64,000 nucleotides of DNA, taken from Rhipidocladum racemiflorum. Taxonomy: Eukaryota > Streptophyta > Magnoliopsida > Poales > Poaceae. The notes beneath the pieces are model-generated. The model saw only the letters and a program-made list of their open reading frames with translations. It was not told the DNA's origin and did not search any database. Position numbers and translations under genes: made by a program. The first letter of the stretch is position 1, and every line of letters starts with the position of its first letter. Below are positions 24,185 to 34,889 of the stretch, in pieces. The stretch is from NCBI GenBank assembly GCA_036346355.1, contig CM070585.1:8757001-8821000 (forward strand), given 5' to 3'.

Positions 24185-24727
24185 CGGGACTCGAATTTTT
24201 TTAAATAATATTTTTTTAAAAAATGTATTGCGGTATTAATACGCGGAAAAACAAAAATTACAAAAATAACACCTGTTCGCCAAACGGTACGACGAAATAG
24301 CTAATTTCGCAGAACGGTACGGCGAAATACCTATTTTCGCCAAACAGTGTGACGACAAATGTCTAATTACGCAGTTAACCGTTAGGCGATAAATTCCACG
24401 GGAAACGAGGGTATTATCGCCGAACCGTTTGACGAAAATAGAGTTGTCGCCGAGCCGTTTGGCGAAAATAAAGTTGTCACCATACGGCTCGGCGAAAATA
24501 GGTATTATCGCTATACGGTACGGCGATAATAGCTTCTTTCCCCTAAACTCTGATGGCCAACTGTTAACTGCGTAATTAGGCATTTGTCGCCACACTGTTT
24601 GGCGAAAATAGGTATTTCGCCGTACCGTTTGGTGAATAGGTGTTAATTTTGCAATTTTTCTTTTTCGCGTATTAATACCGCAATTCATTTAAAAAAAGTA
24701 TTATTTAAAAAAAATCGTCGGGACTCG
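24185..24727. mobile_element. Inverted-repeat element made of 22-bp palindromes
   Basis: Long terminal inverted repeats (GGGACTCGAATTTTTTTAAA on the left; its imperfect complement ending GTCGGGACTCGAG on the right) include a shared GCGGTATTAATACGCG. The interior 24276-24632 holds about nine copies of a 22-bp near-palindrome of the form TTCGCC-AAACGG-TACGGCGAAAT, separated by short AT-rich linkers. Some copies are diverged. There is no coding capacity. Confidence 0.65.
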
Positions 24728-25029
24728 AGAGACTCAGGAGATTGAGGATGCCCGATAGTTAGGTACCTGGTTGCCAGTGGCAGTTGGGCTTGCGTATTGG
24801 GCATTCGGTCGGAATTTTCAGTTTGGCTTATACGGATTTTTTGTTTCGTTTTTGTTTTTGTTGGAACTGGCTCCATCGTTTTCATTTCCGTTTCCTAAAA
24901 AAATTGTGTTTCTATTTTCGTACCAACAATTTCCATTTTCGTTTCCGAAAAAAAGGTTCGTTTCTGTTTTTCTTCGGAACGGTTGAAAACTTTTTGTTTC
25001 GTTTTCAACACTATGTAGAGAGATGTGTA

Positions 25030-25590
25030 GTATTTATTTAGCCGTGGGTCCACTTGGAGAGAGAAGATATACTAAATACAGATGAAAAAGTGTAAACTTG
25101 TCACATTTCTTATCATCCATGCAAGTGCTTCACATTGTGGATGCGCTAACCAGCCGTGACTAAGATAGTGTTTGATTGCCTGGATGAGATTGAATAGGAG
25201 ATGGCCATCCAATAGGGATGGAGCCATCCAGGTACCTGTTTGGTTGGGTGAATAGGATGAGTCAATTTTTTGTTTAGTTAGATAGATGAGACTGGATAGC
25301 ATGAGTTAATTTTTTTTTTGTTGGATGGATGAGGATGGATGGGCTCATGGAATAGAATTTCAGTGAAATTTTGCGAAATCTCGAATTTCAACCATGGACG
25401 AGATTCCAAATCCTATATATAAAAATGAAAGAATACAAAATTTTCAAAATGCTACAGTATTTTTTTGGAAAACTCGGTGAAATTTTGGTAAATTTGACCA
25501 GATTTTGTGTCTCATGCACCGGTTTGTTGCTATGTTTTTGGCAGGATTTGGTGCCAAATTGTTGGTGGGGAATGTTAATGCCATTTGTGA
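25030..25590. other. Intergenic DNA with repeat fragments
   Basis: At 25180-25330 words such as GGATGAGATTG, GGATGGATGAG and TTTGGTTGGGTGAATAGGATG hint at a decayed MITE. 25360-25480 belongs to the GAAATTTC-type repeat. No gene seen. Confidence 0.35.
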
Positions 25591-25630
25591 GAAATACATG
25601 TAAAAAATTCGCAATGAAGTCAACAACTAG

Positions 25631-25697
25631 TCTAGCTCAGTTGGTTCTCATAGAGTGGACAGAGTTCAAGGTTTGCCGGTTCGAATCTGAAATCTAG
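25631..25697 (+). repeat. tRNA-like (SINE-like) segment with A and B boxes
   Basis: TAGCTCAGTTGG (25633-25644) matches a pol III A box and GGTTCGAATCT (25678-25688) a B box, at normal spacing. The TpsiC stem is poor and the acceptor arms do not pair. It directly follows a GAAATTTC-type repeat, as does the other tRNA-like segment near 17000. Confidence 0.55.
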
Positions 25698-26348
25698 CAT
25701 TTTATTTTGCTGCTAACTCAATCCTCCGGCTCCCTCTGCCTTTGTTTCTCCAGGTCCTTTCTCCTCTCATCCTGACTCCTTTTCTTTTCCTCTAACTCAA
25801 TAGCAACTAACGACAATAGTAACTCAGGCAGTTTCCTATGGTTGTACCTCTTGCCTTAGTTCTGAAGAAATTTTTGGCTGACCGGAGTTTGGAACAGCCA
25901 TATTCAGGTGGTCTAAGCTCTTACTGTTTGGTATGTGGCTTTTGATAGCCCTGTGATTCCTCTGCTTTGGTGAGTTTATAGCTCTTAAAGTTCATTTGCA
26001 CTGGCTAAATTCTTTCTTATGCAAACTTATGCTGGCCTATGTTCTGTCTAGATTGTTGCTATAAACAAATCAGAATTATGAGTTAATGACTAAAAGTTTC
26101 TCCTTAACATTAATAGATTGGTCAGAGTTATTTACTTTGCCTATGAACTTATTTGATGGTTCAGTTAATTTGTCTGGACGAACTCTTTCAGTCAGATGAT
26201 TTTCTACCCATAGAGTGATTAGTGCTGTATGGCTAGCAATAGACCAAGTGAAGCACAATACACAACTTACTTTTATTTGCTTATGTCTTGCCTCCTTTGG
26301 ATAATGTAGTTCAAAATTACCCATCTGTCTTTTCTTTTCTTTTGCAAT

Positions 26349-26350
<2 letters not shown>

Positions 26351-26403
<53 letters not shown>
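26351..26403. repeat. (TC)n microsatellite
   Basis: About 26 uninterrupted TC dinucleotides. Confidence 0.95.
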
Positions 26404-26406
<3 letters not shown>

Positions 26407-26574
26407 AATACCGTTTTCATGTTCTGTTAATAATTCGTTTTCTATGGGTTTAGCTTAGGTACTATTCACCATGGATCAAAATCCTGGTTATGAGCACTTA
26501 ATGTATGAGTATGATCACTTGAGCAGCAAGCGTCCGTGCATATAGTTCTGAGCTGAGCATGCATATAGTGGTAT

Positions 26575-27200
26575 TATCATAATTTTTTTAAAAAATTTAG
26601 GTTTGATCGTTATCTAAAAATTTTATGAGAATATTATAACGTAGTCTGAACTATTTTTCATTCGATTGAAATTTGCCGCCAAGATTTTTATCATGACAGT
26701 AACACTGTCAGAATTTTTAAAAATTCCTCAATCTTGATCATCATCTAAAAATTTTATGGGAATATTAATGATGCCTTAGGACTATCCACGGAAATTTTCA
26801 AAATTTTCTAATGTCATTTGAACTATTTTTTATTCGTTTGAAATTTGCCGAGATCTCGGTCAATCTCGGTTAAAAAAAACCGGATTTGAATTTTATTTTA
26901 TCTGAAATTTTCAAATATCGCCAAAATTTCGGATTTCGGTCCCCCTCCGAGATATAGCCCAAAAACGAAATTTAAAACCTTGGATGGGCTAGTTGTGATC
27001 AAGGTTTCAAATTTTGGTTTGAAATTTTTTTCGGCACCCACCGTAATTAATGAAATTTAGTAATTTTTAAATTTTTGGTGGAATTTGGGATGAAATGGTT
27101 GTTCAAATTTTGATTTTTTGAACAAAATTTGAATTTTCGAACAAAATTTACCGAGTACATAGCGAAATTTTGAATTTGATCAAGTACACCTTTTCGTGCA
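26575..27200. repeat. GAAATTTCGG-type dispersed repeat, block 5
   Basis: Internal direct duplication: CTAAAAATTTTATG(A/G)GAATATTA occurs at about 26613 and 26745, and ATTCG(A/T)TTGAAATTTGCCG at about 26660 and 26830. Ends in CCGAGATATAGCCC and CGAAATTTAAAACCTTGG. Non-coding. Confidence 0.45.
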
Positions 27201-27384
27201 ATAAATTGGATGAGACGTCTTTTTCTGAGGTAGCTTTATCCGGCATCTTGAAGGAATATTCTAAAAAACTAAATGATCCTATCCAACCTATCCACATATC
27301 TAAATAATTAGATAACTATATACATACGTAGATGATCGTATCATATCTTATCTAGTCTTACCCAAACAATAACACGCATCCTAA

Positions 27385-27616
27385 GGGTGTTTTTGGTTAC
27401 ATATACCAAGTGGTACATGTATGAGATGATTCAAGAAAAAAGTCAGTCATGTGTTTGGTTGCTTGAATAGAATCATACCATTTTGGACCAAGTGATACAA
27501 ATTTGAGGAATATTCCCTCTAGATACTGAACTATTCCGTTCACCCAAAATGATAGAACCAAATGATACAGGACCATCCTATCCTGTTCAACATTATCCTA
27601 TCAACCAAACACACCC
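27385..27616. mobile_element. Tourist-type MITE
   Basis: Ends GGGTGTTTTTGGTT and AACCAAACACACCC are inverted repeats, flanked on both sides by TAA (27382-27384 and 27617-27619), the target duplication of PIF/Harbinger elements. Length 232 bp. No coding capacity. Confidence 0.75.
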
Positions 27617-27685
27617 TAAGTAGATGAGGTAGTCGCCAGTGGGGTGGGGCGGCGAACTGCATGCAAGAAGAGGGTATTACTTTTC

Positions 27686-30280
27686 TGTGATGGCCCGCTT
27701 TTTTAGGGGCAGAACCGTACGCCTCGACAGCTACCCAGGATGATTAGCTGTCGGAAAAGACAAGAGTATATTGCCAGGCAAAAGCAGATTCAACTCTTTT
27801 TATTCAATATAGGGCCGAACGGCCAGGGTTTTTACAAAAGAGGGCGCAGCAGGGCCCGAATAACTTACAAGCAAAACACCGCACAAGCAGGCCTGAGCAA
27901 AAAACTAAGACCTCAAAACCAAACAAGATCGCCATATACGAATTACTGATACGCTCCAGCTTCTTCAAACTCTGAAAGGGGGTTGGGGGTTGCAAGGGTG
28001 AGTACGGGAGTACTCAACAAGTCGTACGGAAACTCTGAATACTATATGCCGGGAATTATCCAATGAAAGGGACTAGGGTTTAAGTATCTGGATGCAGTTT
28101 TATTTTCCAACTCATTTTACATTTGAAGCACAGACCAAAAATTGTAGTAAGGGGGGGGGTTCACAAGTTCAACAACACTTAGCCAACTCCTTCAAATTCC
28201 AAAACAATTACTTGAGCTTGGTTACGGGGATCACCCCAGTTCAAACTTAACTTCATTAACCGGAAGTACGGCGTAATCGATTACCATCAAGATTAACTCT
28301 GTAAAGGTGCTCAGCTTTACCCACAAGATATCAGCGACCGTTAATGCCAAGCGCTAACAAACATGCAACTTAAATGCATGCGGCCGGGTCGAGATCATCA
28401 CAGCATTTCATTAATCATTCCTGTTGTTTAGTTGTTTAACCGATAAGTATACAGCTACCTTGGACTCACAGTCCCCATTAGCACCTACCGTTGTGAGAAC
28501 CAAGAATGACACCACGGAACATTCCTGTTCCACTCACCCCCGGTATACTTCCCTGCCAGGAAGGCCGGTCCCTATTCCCCCAGGGGAATAGTAGTTTTAA
28601 AAGAATCTAATTTTAGGTTCAGGAATGATTAATTTACCGAGCTATGTCGGAGACAGGCCCTCTTGACGATCAGACGTGGTTGAGCGGGAACTAAGTTATT
28701 TACTTTGCTCAAGGGGGTTCATTATCCTTACACTGCCAAAGATCAAGCCTTCATTCACAACCCATTCCGGCATCCCATACTACCGGCTATCGGTCAAACC
28801 AAGTCATTAATCATCAGCCGGGGATCGGAGTTACATCCACTCCGGGATCTATCCGATTCTGTCCCCCAGACTGTAGCACTTTCACAAACATCCGAATCAG
28901 ATATTCGACAGCATTTTATTTCCAAAAGCATTTGAGCTAACTAGCCAGGACAATAATAACTACTTAACAGGGTAATAGTAATCATCTAGGGTTACAAGGG
29001 ATTTAGTAGGGTTCAATATTTTTCAAGGAAGTTTCATGAGCAATTTGGGATTAACTAGTTATCATGTCATTCTAAAATAACGGTTTTCAATATTTCAAAT
29101 ACAGAAAGGTAATGCGATAGAAATTAATTAAATAACTATAACATGGCATGAATAGGTTCAACATGATCAAAGGGGTACGGCTTGCCTTGCTCGGCAGCTG
29201 GATCGGTTGAGTCGTAGAGGAAGTAGTCGTTCGGGGCTCCTGTCGGGTCCGGCTCCTGCTCCGGGAACTGCGTCTGCTCCTGGAATTGTCCAACGTCCGG
29301 ATCTAGTGCGAAAAGGACGAACGGCAATAAACAAACGGAAACACAGAAAAGAAACTGAAACGAAAACGAAACCGAAAACCGGAACCGGGCCGAGAGAGAG
29401 AACGAAGGGCGAATTGGGCATTTTGGAATTTTGGGAACTCCGGATTGAGGAACGGAGGGCATTTTTGGACTCAGTGGATCGAAACGGTTCGGATAGTGTA
29501 TTTGGTGGGTTTCTGGGGCTCACGGAATTTTTCGGGATTTTTCTGGCATTTTTCTGGATTTTTAACTGATTTTTCGGATTTAATAAACGATTTATTAAAT
29601 CGAAATTTGGAAACACTGTTTAAAACAGTGTTTGGGCCGGCTTCTGCGGGCTTAGTGGGTCACGGCCCAAACGCGGGAGGGGAGGGGAGCTGGGCTCGGC
29701 TTGTTCGGCCCAGCTGGGCGACGGGGCAGGGAGGGGTTAGGGTTTCCCCTTCCCTGGAAACCGGCGGCGGCTGGAGCTCGCGGCGGCGGCGTGGGGCGAC
29801 GCGGTGGCCGGAGTTGGGACGGTGAGGGCGTGGGAAGGAGGAGCTCACCGCGGGTAAGGCAAGGGGAGTTAGTCGAGGGGGAGCTGCGGGGTTCGGTGGC
29901 TTTTATAGCCACCGGGTGAGGCGAGGGTGGCGACACGACGGCAGCGTCTTGACGCTGCGTGCGTCGCAGCGCCGCGGCGGCGATCGGGTGTCTGCGGCGG
30001 CAAGGCGGCGACGGCGAGCGGCGACCGGGGAGCGAGGCGAGCGGGCGACGGCGGCGTCTTGTGGCGCGGCGCCAGCCGGCGAGGCGACGGAGACGGCGTG
30101 GGCCAGCTGGGCCGCGGGAGGAGGGAGGCCAACGGGCTGAAGAAGGAGAGATGGGCCGGAACGGCCCAAAGGATTTGGCCCAAACGCAAAACGAAAAAAC
30201 CAAATCAAAACAAATTCAAATTTGAACCGAAATTTGAATGAACTCCAAATAATTTCATTTTGAATTTTTAGGTCATTTCA
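27686..30280 (-). mobile_element. Solo LTR of a Ty3/gypsy-type element
   Basis: The segment starts TGTGATGGCC and ends GGTCATTTCA, and is flanked by identical TTTTC at 27681-27685 and 30281-30285, a perfect 5-bp target duplication. No internal domain is present, so it is a solo LTR of 2595 bp left by LTR-LTR recombination. The order of landmarks (GC-rich block at 29640-30190, then a GGGTGAGTAC...ACTCAACAAGTC segment near 28000) matches, in reverse, that of the 3.4-kb Tekay-type LTR at 40973 (GAGTACCAAGCACTCACCC), so it reads on the minus strand. Open frames in the GC-rich block are low-complexity and not genes. Confidence 0.75.
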
Positions 30281-30438
30281 TTTTCTAACAGGTGGTCGTA
30301 GTTAAACTCCGCCGCTGGAGCACGAAGGCATCGGTTGCAACTTGCAACCTTTAGTGAATAAATCTTTAGTACTCATCAACCATGGTGAATCACGACATTC
30401 GATTAACCATGGTGAGTCTGGTTTGCAACGGGATGTCT

Positions 30439-30516
30439 AGAGAAGGTGCGCAGGAGCAGGATGGGCAATCTTGATACAGAGAAGGTGCGCAGGAGCAGGA
30501 TGGGCAATCTTGTCTT
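30439..30516 (+). repeat. Tandem duplication, about 39-bp unit
   Basis: AGAGAAGGTGCGCAGGAGC...ATGGGCAATCTTG occurs twice in direct succession, nearly identical. Confidence 0.8.
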
Positions 30517-30648
30517 GATACTAGAGCGGGCCAGTGCAGCCGACAAATAGTGCTGCATGATTGAGCACATATGACAAGTAGACAGACACAGTTCACTGTT
30601 CAGTCCTGTTTGCCCGGATCCAATTCCCTTGCCAATATCTCTGTATCT

Positions 30649-30893
30649 AGACTATCTTCAACAATTTCCTTTCATTCTATTCCCTTCCCTATTCCTTTCC
30701 CCATATTCATTCCCTTTATTTCCTACCATCTCCAACAGCTTCCCCTTAAGAGAATTTGTGAAAGGATTGGAGAGAGAATCCCTTTCTATCCAGATTCTCT
30801 CTCCAAATCCCGTTCGAAGGGAATCCGCTGAAGCACTTGGGATCTGTTCGTGAAGGGATTTGGAGGTTGAAGGAAAGCTGCTGGAGATAGCCC
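30649..30893 (+). mobile_element. MITE, GACTATCTYCA-type ends, copy A
   Basis: Begins GACTATCTTCAACAATTTC and ends GCTGCTGGAGATAGCC, imperfect inverted repeats. The interior carries TTCATTCTATTCCCTTCC and TCTCCAACAGCTTCC. A second copy in the opposite orientation lies at 63419-63674. Confidence 0.65.
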
Positions 30894-31179
30894 GAAAGAA
30901 TACCTGGCCAAGGGAGATGCTACATCACCGTATTTACATAGAGGTCCTCTGGCAATTTTGAAATGGTGTCTAGATCCTTTATCGGTTCTTTTGCAAAAAA
31001 ATTTATAGTTATTTAAATTTGCACCCAGCTCTGAAAATTATGTCCGAACCTGGTATACCTCTTTTACAAAAAAAAAAAACCATATGATACCCTATCAAAA
31101 TTTATCTGACACAGTGTAGCGCGTGGGCCTACTTAGCTGCACCGAAGTTAGAACATTGAAAAGTTCAGATAAGACGCAA

Positions 31180-32134
31180 GACGATTTTTTTTAAATAATT
31201 ATTTTTTATACGTAAATTACAAAAATATACCTCGATTTTTTTTGTTGCAAAAATAGCCATCTATCGCGTCGCGCCACGTGGCAGTGACTGGAATCAGTCG
31301 TGCCATGTGGCAGCAACACGTGCCAATCACGCCACATGGCAACGACACACGTGCCAATCGTGCTACCGTAGCGCGACTGATCCTAGTCGCGCTATGTGGC
31401 AGCGACAAAATACATCAGTTAATTGCGTGTCACAGCAGCAACACTGCATTCAATCACGTGTCACATTAGTGTATTCCTAATGCATTAGTGCATTAGTAGT
31501 GCATTAGTGAATTCGTGCATTCCTAAAAGGCAATAGTGAACACGCATAAGTGCTCTGCCGTGACACTAAATCATTAGTGCATTCAATCGTGTGTCGCAGC
31601 AGTGACACCAAGTCATTATTGCATTCCTAATGCATCATTAGTGCATTTCTAATGCATTAGTGCATTAGTAGTGCATTAGCATTCCTAAAATGCAGTAGTG
31701 AACACGCTTCTTGTTCTTGCAAAACAAAAAAATTGAGGTATACTTTTGTAATTTACGTATAAAAATGATTAATTTTTTTAAAAAAATTCTGCACTAGTAT
31801 ATTAGGAATGCATAGGAATGTAACTTAGTGTCGCTGCCGTGACACGCGATTAAATGCACTAATGACTTGGTGTCACGGTAGAGCACTAATGCGTGTTCAC
31901 TAATGCCTTTTAAGAATGCACAAATTGACTAATGGACACTAATGTCGCTGCCGTGACACGCGATTGATGTTTTGTCGTTGCTACATGGTGCGATTAGGAT
32001 CAGTCACGTCACGGTAGCGCGATTGGCACGTGTATCGCTGCCACGTGGCGCGAGAAATGACTATTTTTGGAAAAAAAATTGATATATATTTTTGTAATTT
32101 ACGTATAAAAAATAATTATTTTTAAAAAAATCAC
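31180..32134. mobile_element. Composite inverted-repeat element with CACGTG cluster
   Basis: The left end (ATTTTTTATACGTAAATTAC, 31199-31220) is mirrored at the right end (GTAATTTACGTATAAAAAAT, about 32095-32115) and again in the middle (about 31745-31770), so one left end faces two right ends. The interior has repeated GTGCATTAGTGCATTCC words in both orientations and short GC-rich units containing CCACGTGG or CACGTG. No coding capacity. It ends about 260 bp upstream of the carboxylesterase start. Confidence 0.6.
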
Positions 32135-32395
32135 GGAAGACTAACGTGCCTAAGTTTGGCCTTAAGAGAAGGACACGGTAATCTGGATGCACTGGAGTCT
32201 GGAGCGTGCTTGCGTGAACTAATTGACAGCAGCAACCTCTGAGCTCTGACCTAAAACCATCACATACCGTACTGCTGCTGCGGAGGATAACCCGAACCCT
32301 CAGTTCCTCACGGCCTCACATATCCTACTAACCTGCTCCACACCGCCGCTCACTTTGCTCCGATGGAGTATTAGCTTGCTATGCGCGGCTAGACT
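32135..32395 (+). promoter_or_regulatory. Carboxylesterase upstream region
   Basis: Sequence between the inverted-repeat element and the start codon. I see no unambiguous TATA box. The last 100 bases, GC-richer and C-rich, are a plausible 5' leader. Confidence 0.3.
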
Positions 32396-33367
32396 ATGGA
32401 TTCGCGCAGCACCGAGATCCTTGTTGACACCGGCAGCTTCCGATTATACAAGGACGGCCACGTAGACCGTCTCGGCGGTGTGGACACCGTGCCCGCCGGC
32501 TTCGACGCGGACACCGGCGTTACCTTCAAAGACGTCATCATCGACGATGTCGCCGGCATCTCCGTCCGCCTCTACCTACCAGACATCCAGGCGGTTCCAT
32601 CCGACGACAACAGAAACGACACCGACACGAAGCTCCCGATCCTCGTCTTCTTCCACGGTGGTTACTTCGTCGTCGGGTCAGCCGGCTGTCTTAGGTACCA
32701 CCGCTACGTCAACTCGCTCGTCGCCAACGCCCGCGCCGTCTCCGTCTCCGTCGACTACCGCCTCGCGCCCGAGCACCCGCTCCCGGCAGCCTACGACGAC
32801 TCCTGGGCTGCGCTCAACTGGTCATTGTCTGGCGCAGACCCGTGGCTGTCCGAGCACGGCGACACGAGCCGTGTCTTCTTGGTCGGCGTCAGCGCCGGCG
32901 GCAACATAGCTCACAACATGGCCATCGCCGCGGGTGTGAGTGGTTTGCAAGCCGCGGCACTGGTACGCATAGAAGGTGCAATCTTACTCCACCCTTCGTT
33001 TTGCGGCGAAGAAAAAATGGAGACAGAGTTAGAAGAGCACTGGGTAAGTGTCAAGAAGAGGTGGACGGTAATTTTCCCAGATGCAATGCACGGGCTGGAC
33101 GATCCGAGGATGAACCCGCTAGCCGCCGGCGCGCCGAGCTTGAGGACTCTCGCGTGCGAGAGGATGCTGGTCTGTGCGGCGGCGGAGGACCCTAGAATGC
33201 CGAGGGAGCGGGCGTACTACGAGGCCGTGAAGGCGAGCGGGTGGAGCGGCGAAGTGGAGTGGTTCGAGTCGGAAGGCGAGGGGCACGCCTTCTTCGTCCA
33301 CAAGCACGGCAGCCGCGAGGCGGTTGCGGTCATGGATCGAGTGGTAGATTTCATTGCTGGCCATTAA
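32396..33367 (+). CDS. Carboxylesterase (CXE / GID1-like alpha/beta hydrolase)
   Basis: Single-exon gene of 323 residues, the usual length of plant class-I carboxylesterases of the hormone-sensitive-lipase group. They hydrolyse small esters of secondary metabolites or hormones; the gibberellin receptor GID1 and 2-hydroxyisoflavanone dehydratase are relatives. Visible motifs: oxyanion-hole FFHGGYFVVGS (HGG at residues 87-89); VDYRLAPEHPLPAAYDD (119-135), a family signature; nucleophile GVSAGGN with Ser166; LDDPRMNPLA (234-243); acid residue Asp265 in AAAEDPRMP; and His297 in GEGHAFF. Ser-Asp-His are all present, which argues for an enzyme and against a GID1 receptor, where the histidine is replaced. 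The start ATG fits the usual STEILVDTGSFRLYKDG opening. No signal peptide, so probably cytosolic or nuclear. Substrate cannot be predicted. GC-rich coding sequence, no sign of damage. Confidence 0.93.
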   Translation: MDSRSTEILVDTGSFRLYKDGHVDRLGGVDTVPAGFDADTGVTFKDVIIDDVAGISVRLYLPDIQAVPSDDNRNDTDTKLPILVFFHGGYFVVGSAGCLRYHRYVNSLVANARAVSVSVDYRLAPEHPLPAAYDDSWAALNWSLSGADPWLSEHGDTSRVFLVGVSAGGNIAHNMAIAAGVSGLQAAALVRIEGAILLHPSFCGEEKMETELEEHWVSVKKRWTVIFPDAMHGLDDPRMNPLAAGAPSLRTLACERMLVCAAAEDPRMPRERAYYEAVKASGWSGEVEWFESEGEGHAFFVHKHGSREAVAVMDRVVDFIAGH

Positions 33368-33384
33368 TTGGCATCGACTGATTA

Positions 33385-33611
33385 CTCCCTCCGTTCTTTC
33401 TACTTGCATATTAGGATCTGTGTTTCCAAACTTTTCAAATTTCAACCGTTAGGTTTAAAATTATTTAGTTATATAATTAATTAGATTTGTCAGCAGAAAT
33501 GTTTTTACAATATTATAGTTTGTTAACACATCTTGGTGTAAAAGTTATAAAAACCCAAAAACTAATGGTCAAAGTCGCATCTGAAAAACCGTAAAGAAAA
33601 AACGGAGGGAG
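33385..33611. mobile_element. Stowaway MITE
   Basis: Starts CTCCCTCCGTTC and ends AACGGAGGGAG, flanked by TA on both sides (33383-33384 and 33612-33613): the ends and target duplication of Tc1/mariner-type Stowaway MITEs. It begins 17 bp after the carboxylesterase stop codon, so it probably lies in that gene's 3' UTR and may supply its polyadenylation region. Confidence 0.85.
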
Positions 33612-33613
33612 TA

Positions 33614-34160
33614 TTATCCTATTTTATGTTCCTTATCGGTTCTTCATTGTGTTATATGAGTTCTTGCAATCGATTCTTCATTGTGTTATATGAGTTCTTG
33701 CAAGAAAGATGCTGCCACGGATGAAAAATTTATGGAGCAAGGTATATATTCTAGATGTGCACGTGTTATGGAATCACAAATAAGAAAGCATGTACACATA
33801 TATCATGTATTCATGGGGTTTGGTCACCGTGGTTTGATCATGGAAATGGTGACTTGTTTAGCATCACTCTTGCGTTGCTGCCATCGTTCACTCTGTTCTA
33901 AACTCGATGTGAGTATTAGATCAACCTGAAGAGACGATCACCGCATGCCTAAACACAAATGGTTACGCTGTTCTAGAGACGTGGGGTTGGTTGCGTTGTT
34001 GTGCTGCTTGTGCAGCTCATAATCCTGAACCGAGTTTGCATTCTTGACTTACGCTGATAGAACTAATTAATCACAAAGTTCATTGTTTACAAAACAGCGA
34101 AACAATATTCCATCCGTTTTCGAATATATATGATTTTAGAATATTGCACTTTCGCCAAAG
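33614..34160. other. Intergenic DNA
   Basis: Contains a short tandem duplication of TTCTTCATTGTGTTATATGA at 33641-33660 and 33673-33692. No credible gene. Confidence 0.4.
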
Positions 34161-34194
34161 TGTGTGTGTGCGCGCGCGTGTGTATATATATATA
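34161..34194. repeat. Compound (TG)n(CG)n(TA)n microsatellite
   Basis: Alternating purine-pyrimidine tract of about 34 bp; potential Z-DNA-forming sequence. Confidence 0.9.
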
Positions 34195-34245
34195 ATACCG
34201 TGCTACCTATTAAATCACTCGTTGTTCTTTGGATAGTATATCTTA

Positions 34246-34780
34246 CTAGTATGGATGAAAATGGAACGAAAACGGTCCGCAAATGGCTATTCCATTTTTG
34301 TTTCCACAAATTTTTTATTGGTAACAGAAATGAAATCGGAAAATTCGGAAACGGATACAAAAACGGATAGTGACGGAAACAGATGCAGAACAGAATGGAG
34401 CGTATACGGAAACGAAACATGAAAATTCCATCCAGGTATGTTAAAATTGCAATTTTTTGATTAAGCATTTAGTTTGGATTTATTAATCTTTTTCCGAATT
34501 TTTAGCTTTTAAGTAATTGTTTTTTGCTCTTTTAAGATTTTAAAAAATAATTTATTTGAGAAAACTAAAATCAAAATCTTTCTGGAAACAATTTTCCTAA
34601 GTTCAAAATATTATAAAATATTTTTGAGAATTTTTGTAGAATTTTTGACCTCTTTGATATTTTCTATAAAGCAATATATATTTCTGGTATTATTTAAATT
34701 TGAAAATGGAATTTTTGTTTTCGTTTTCATCGGAACTGGTTCCGTTTCTGTCCGCATCCGACTTACTGGTCCAAAGTAGT
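34246..34780. mobile_element. Non-autonomous hAT-like element
   Basis: Begins near TATGGATGAAAATGGAACG and contains GATGCAGAACAGAATGGAGCG, as does the sequence at 22506-22690. Its other end has TTCGTTTTCATCGGAAC and CCGTTTCTGTCCGCATCC. The termini are not clean and no 8-bp duplication was found. Confidence 0.35.
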
Positions 34781-34889
34781 AAATGATATTAAAAATAGCT
34801 AAATGAGATAGGTATATAGAAAATGTAATAAAAAAATACCTCAAATTTCTAGAATAATATACATTTAGTAATAAAATTTCAAAGATAGA

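Noticed and set aside
24276..24632. CRISPR-like array
   Set aside because: The 22-bp units are diverged palindromes in a eukaryotic inverted-repeat element, with short AT-rich linkers and no cas genes.
29652..30203. 183-codon proline/arginine-rich frame
   Set aside because: Lies in the GC-rich block of a solo LTR; low complexity, with five other overlapping frames open.
32478..33195. Alternative frames inside the carboxylesterase
   Set aside because: Shadows caused by high GC3 of the real frame.
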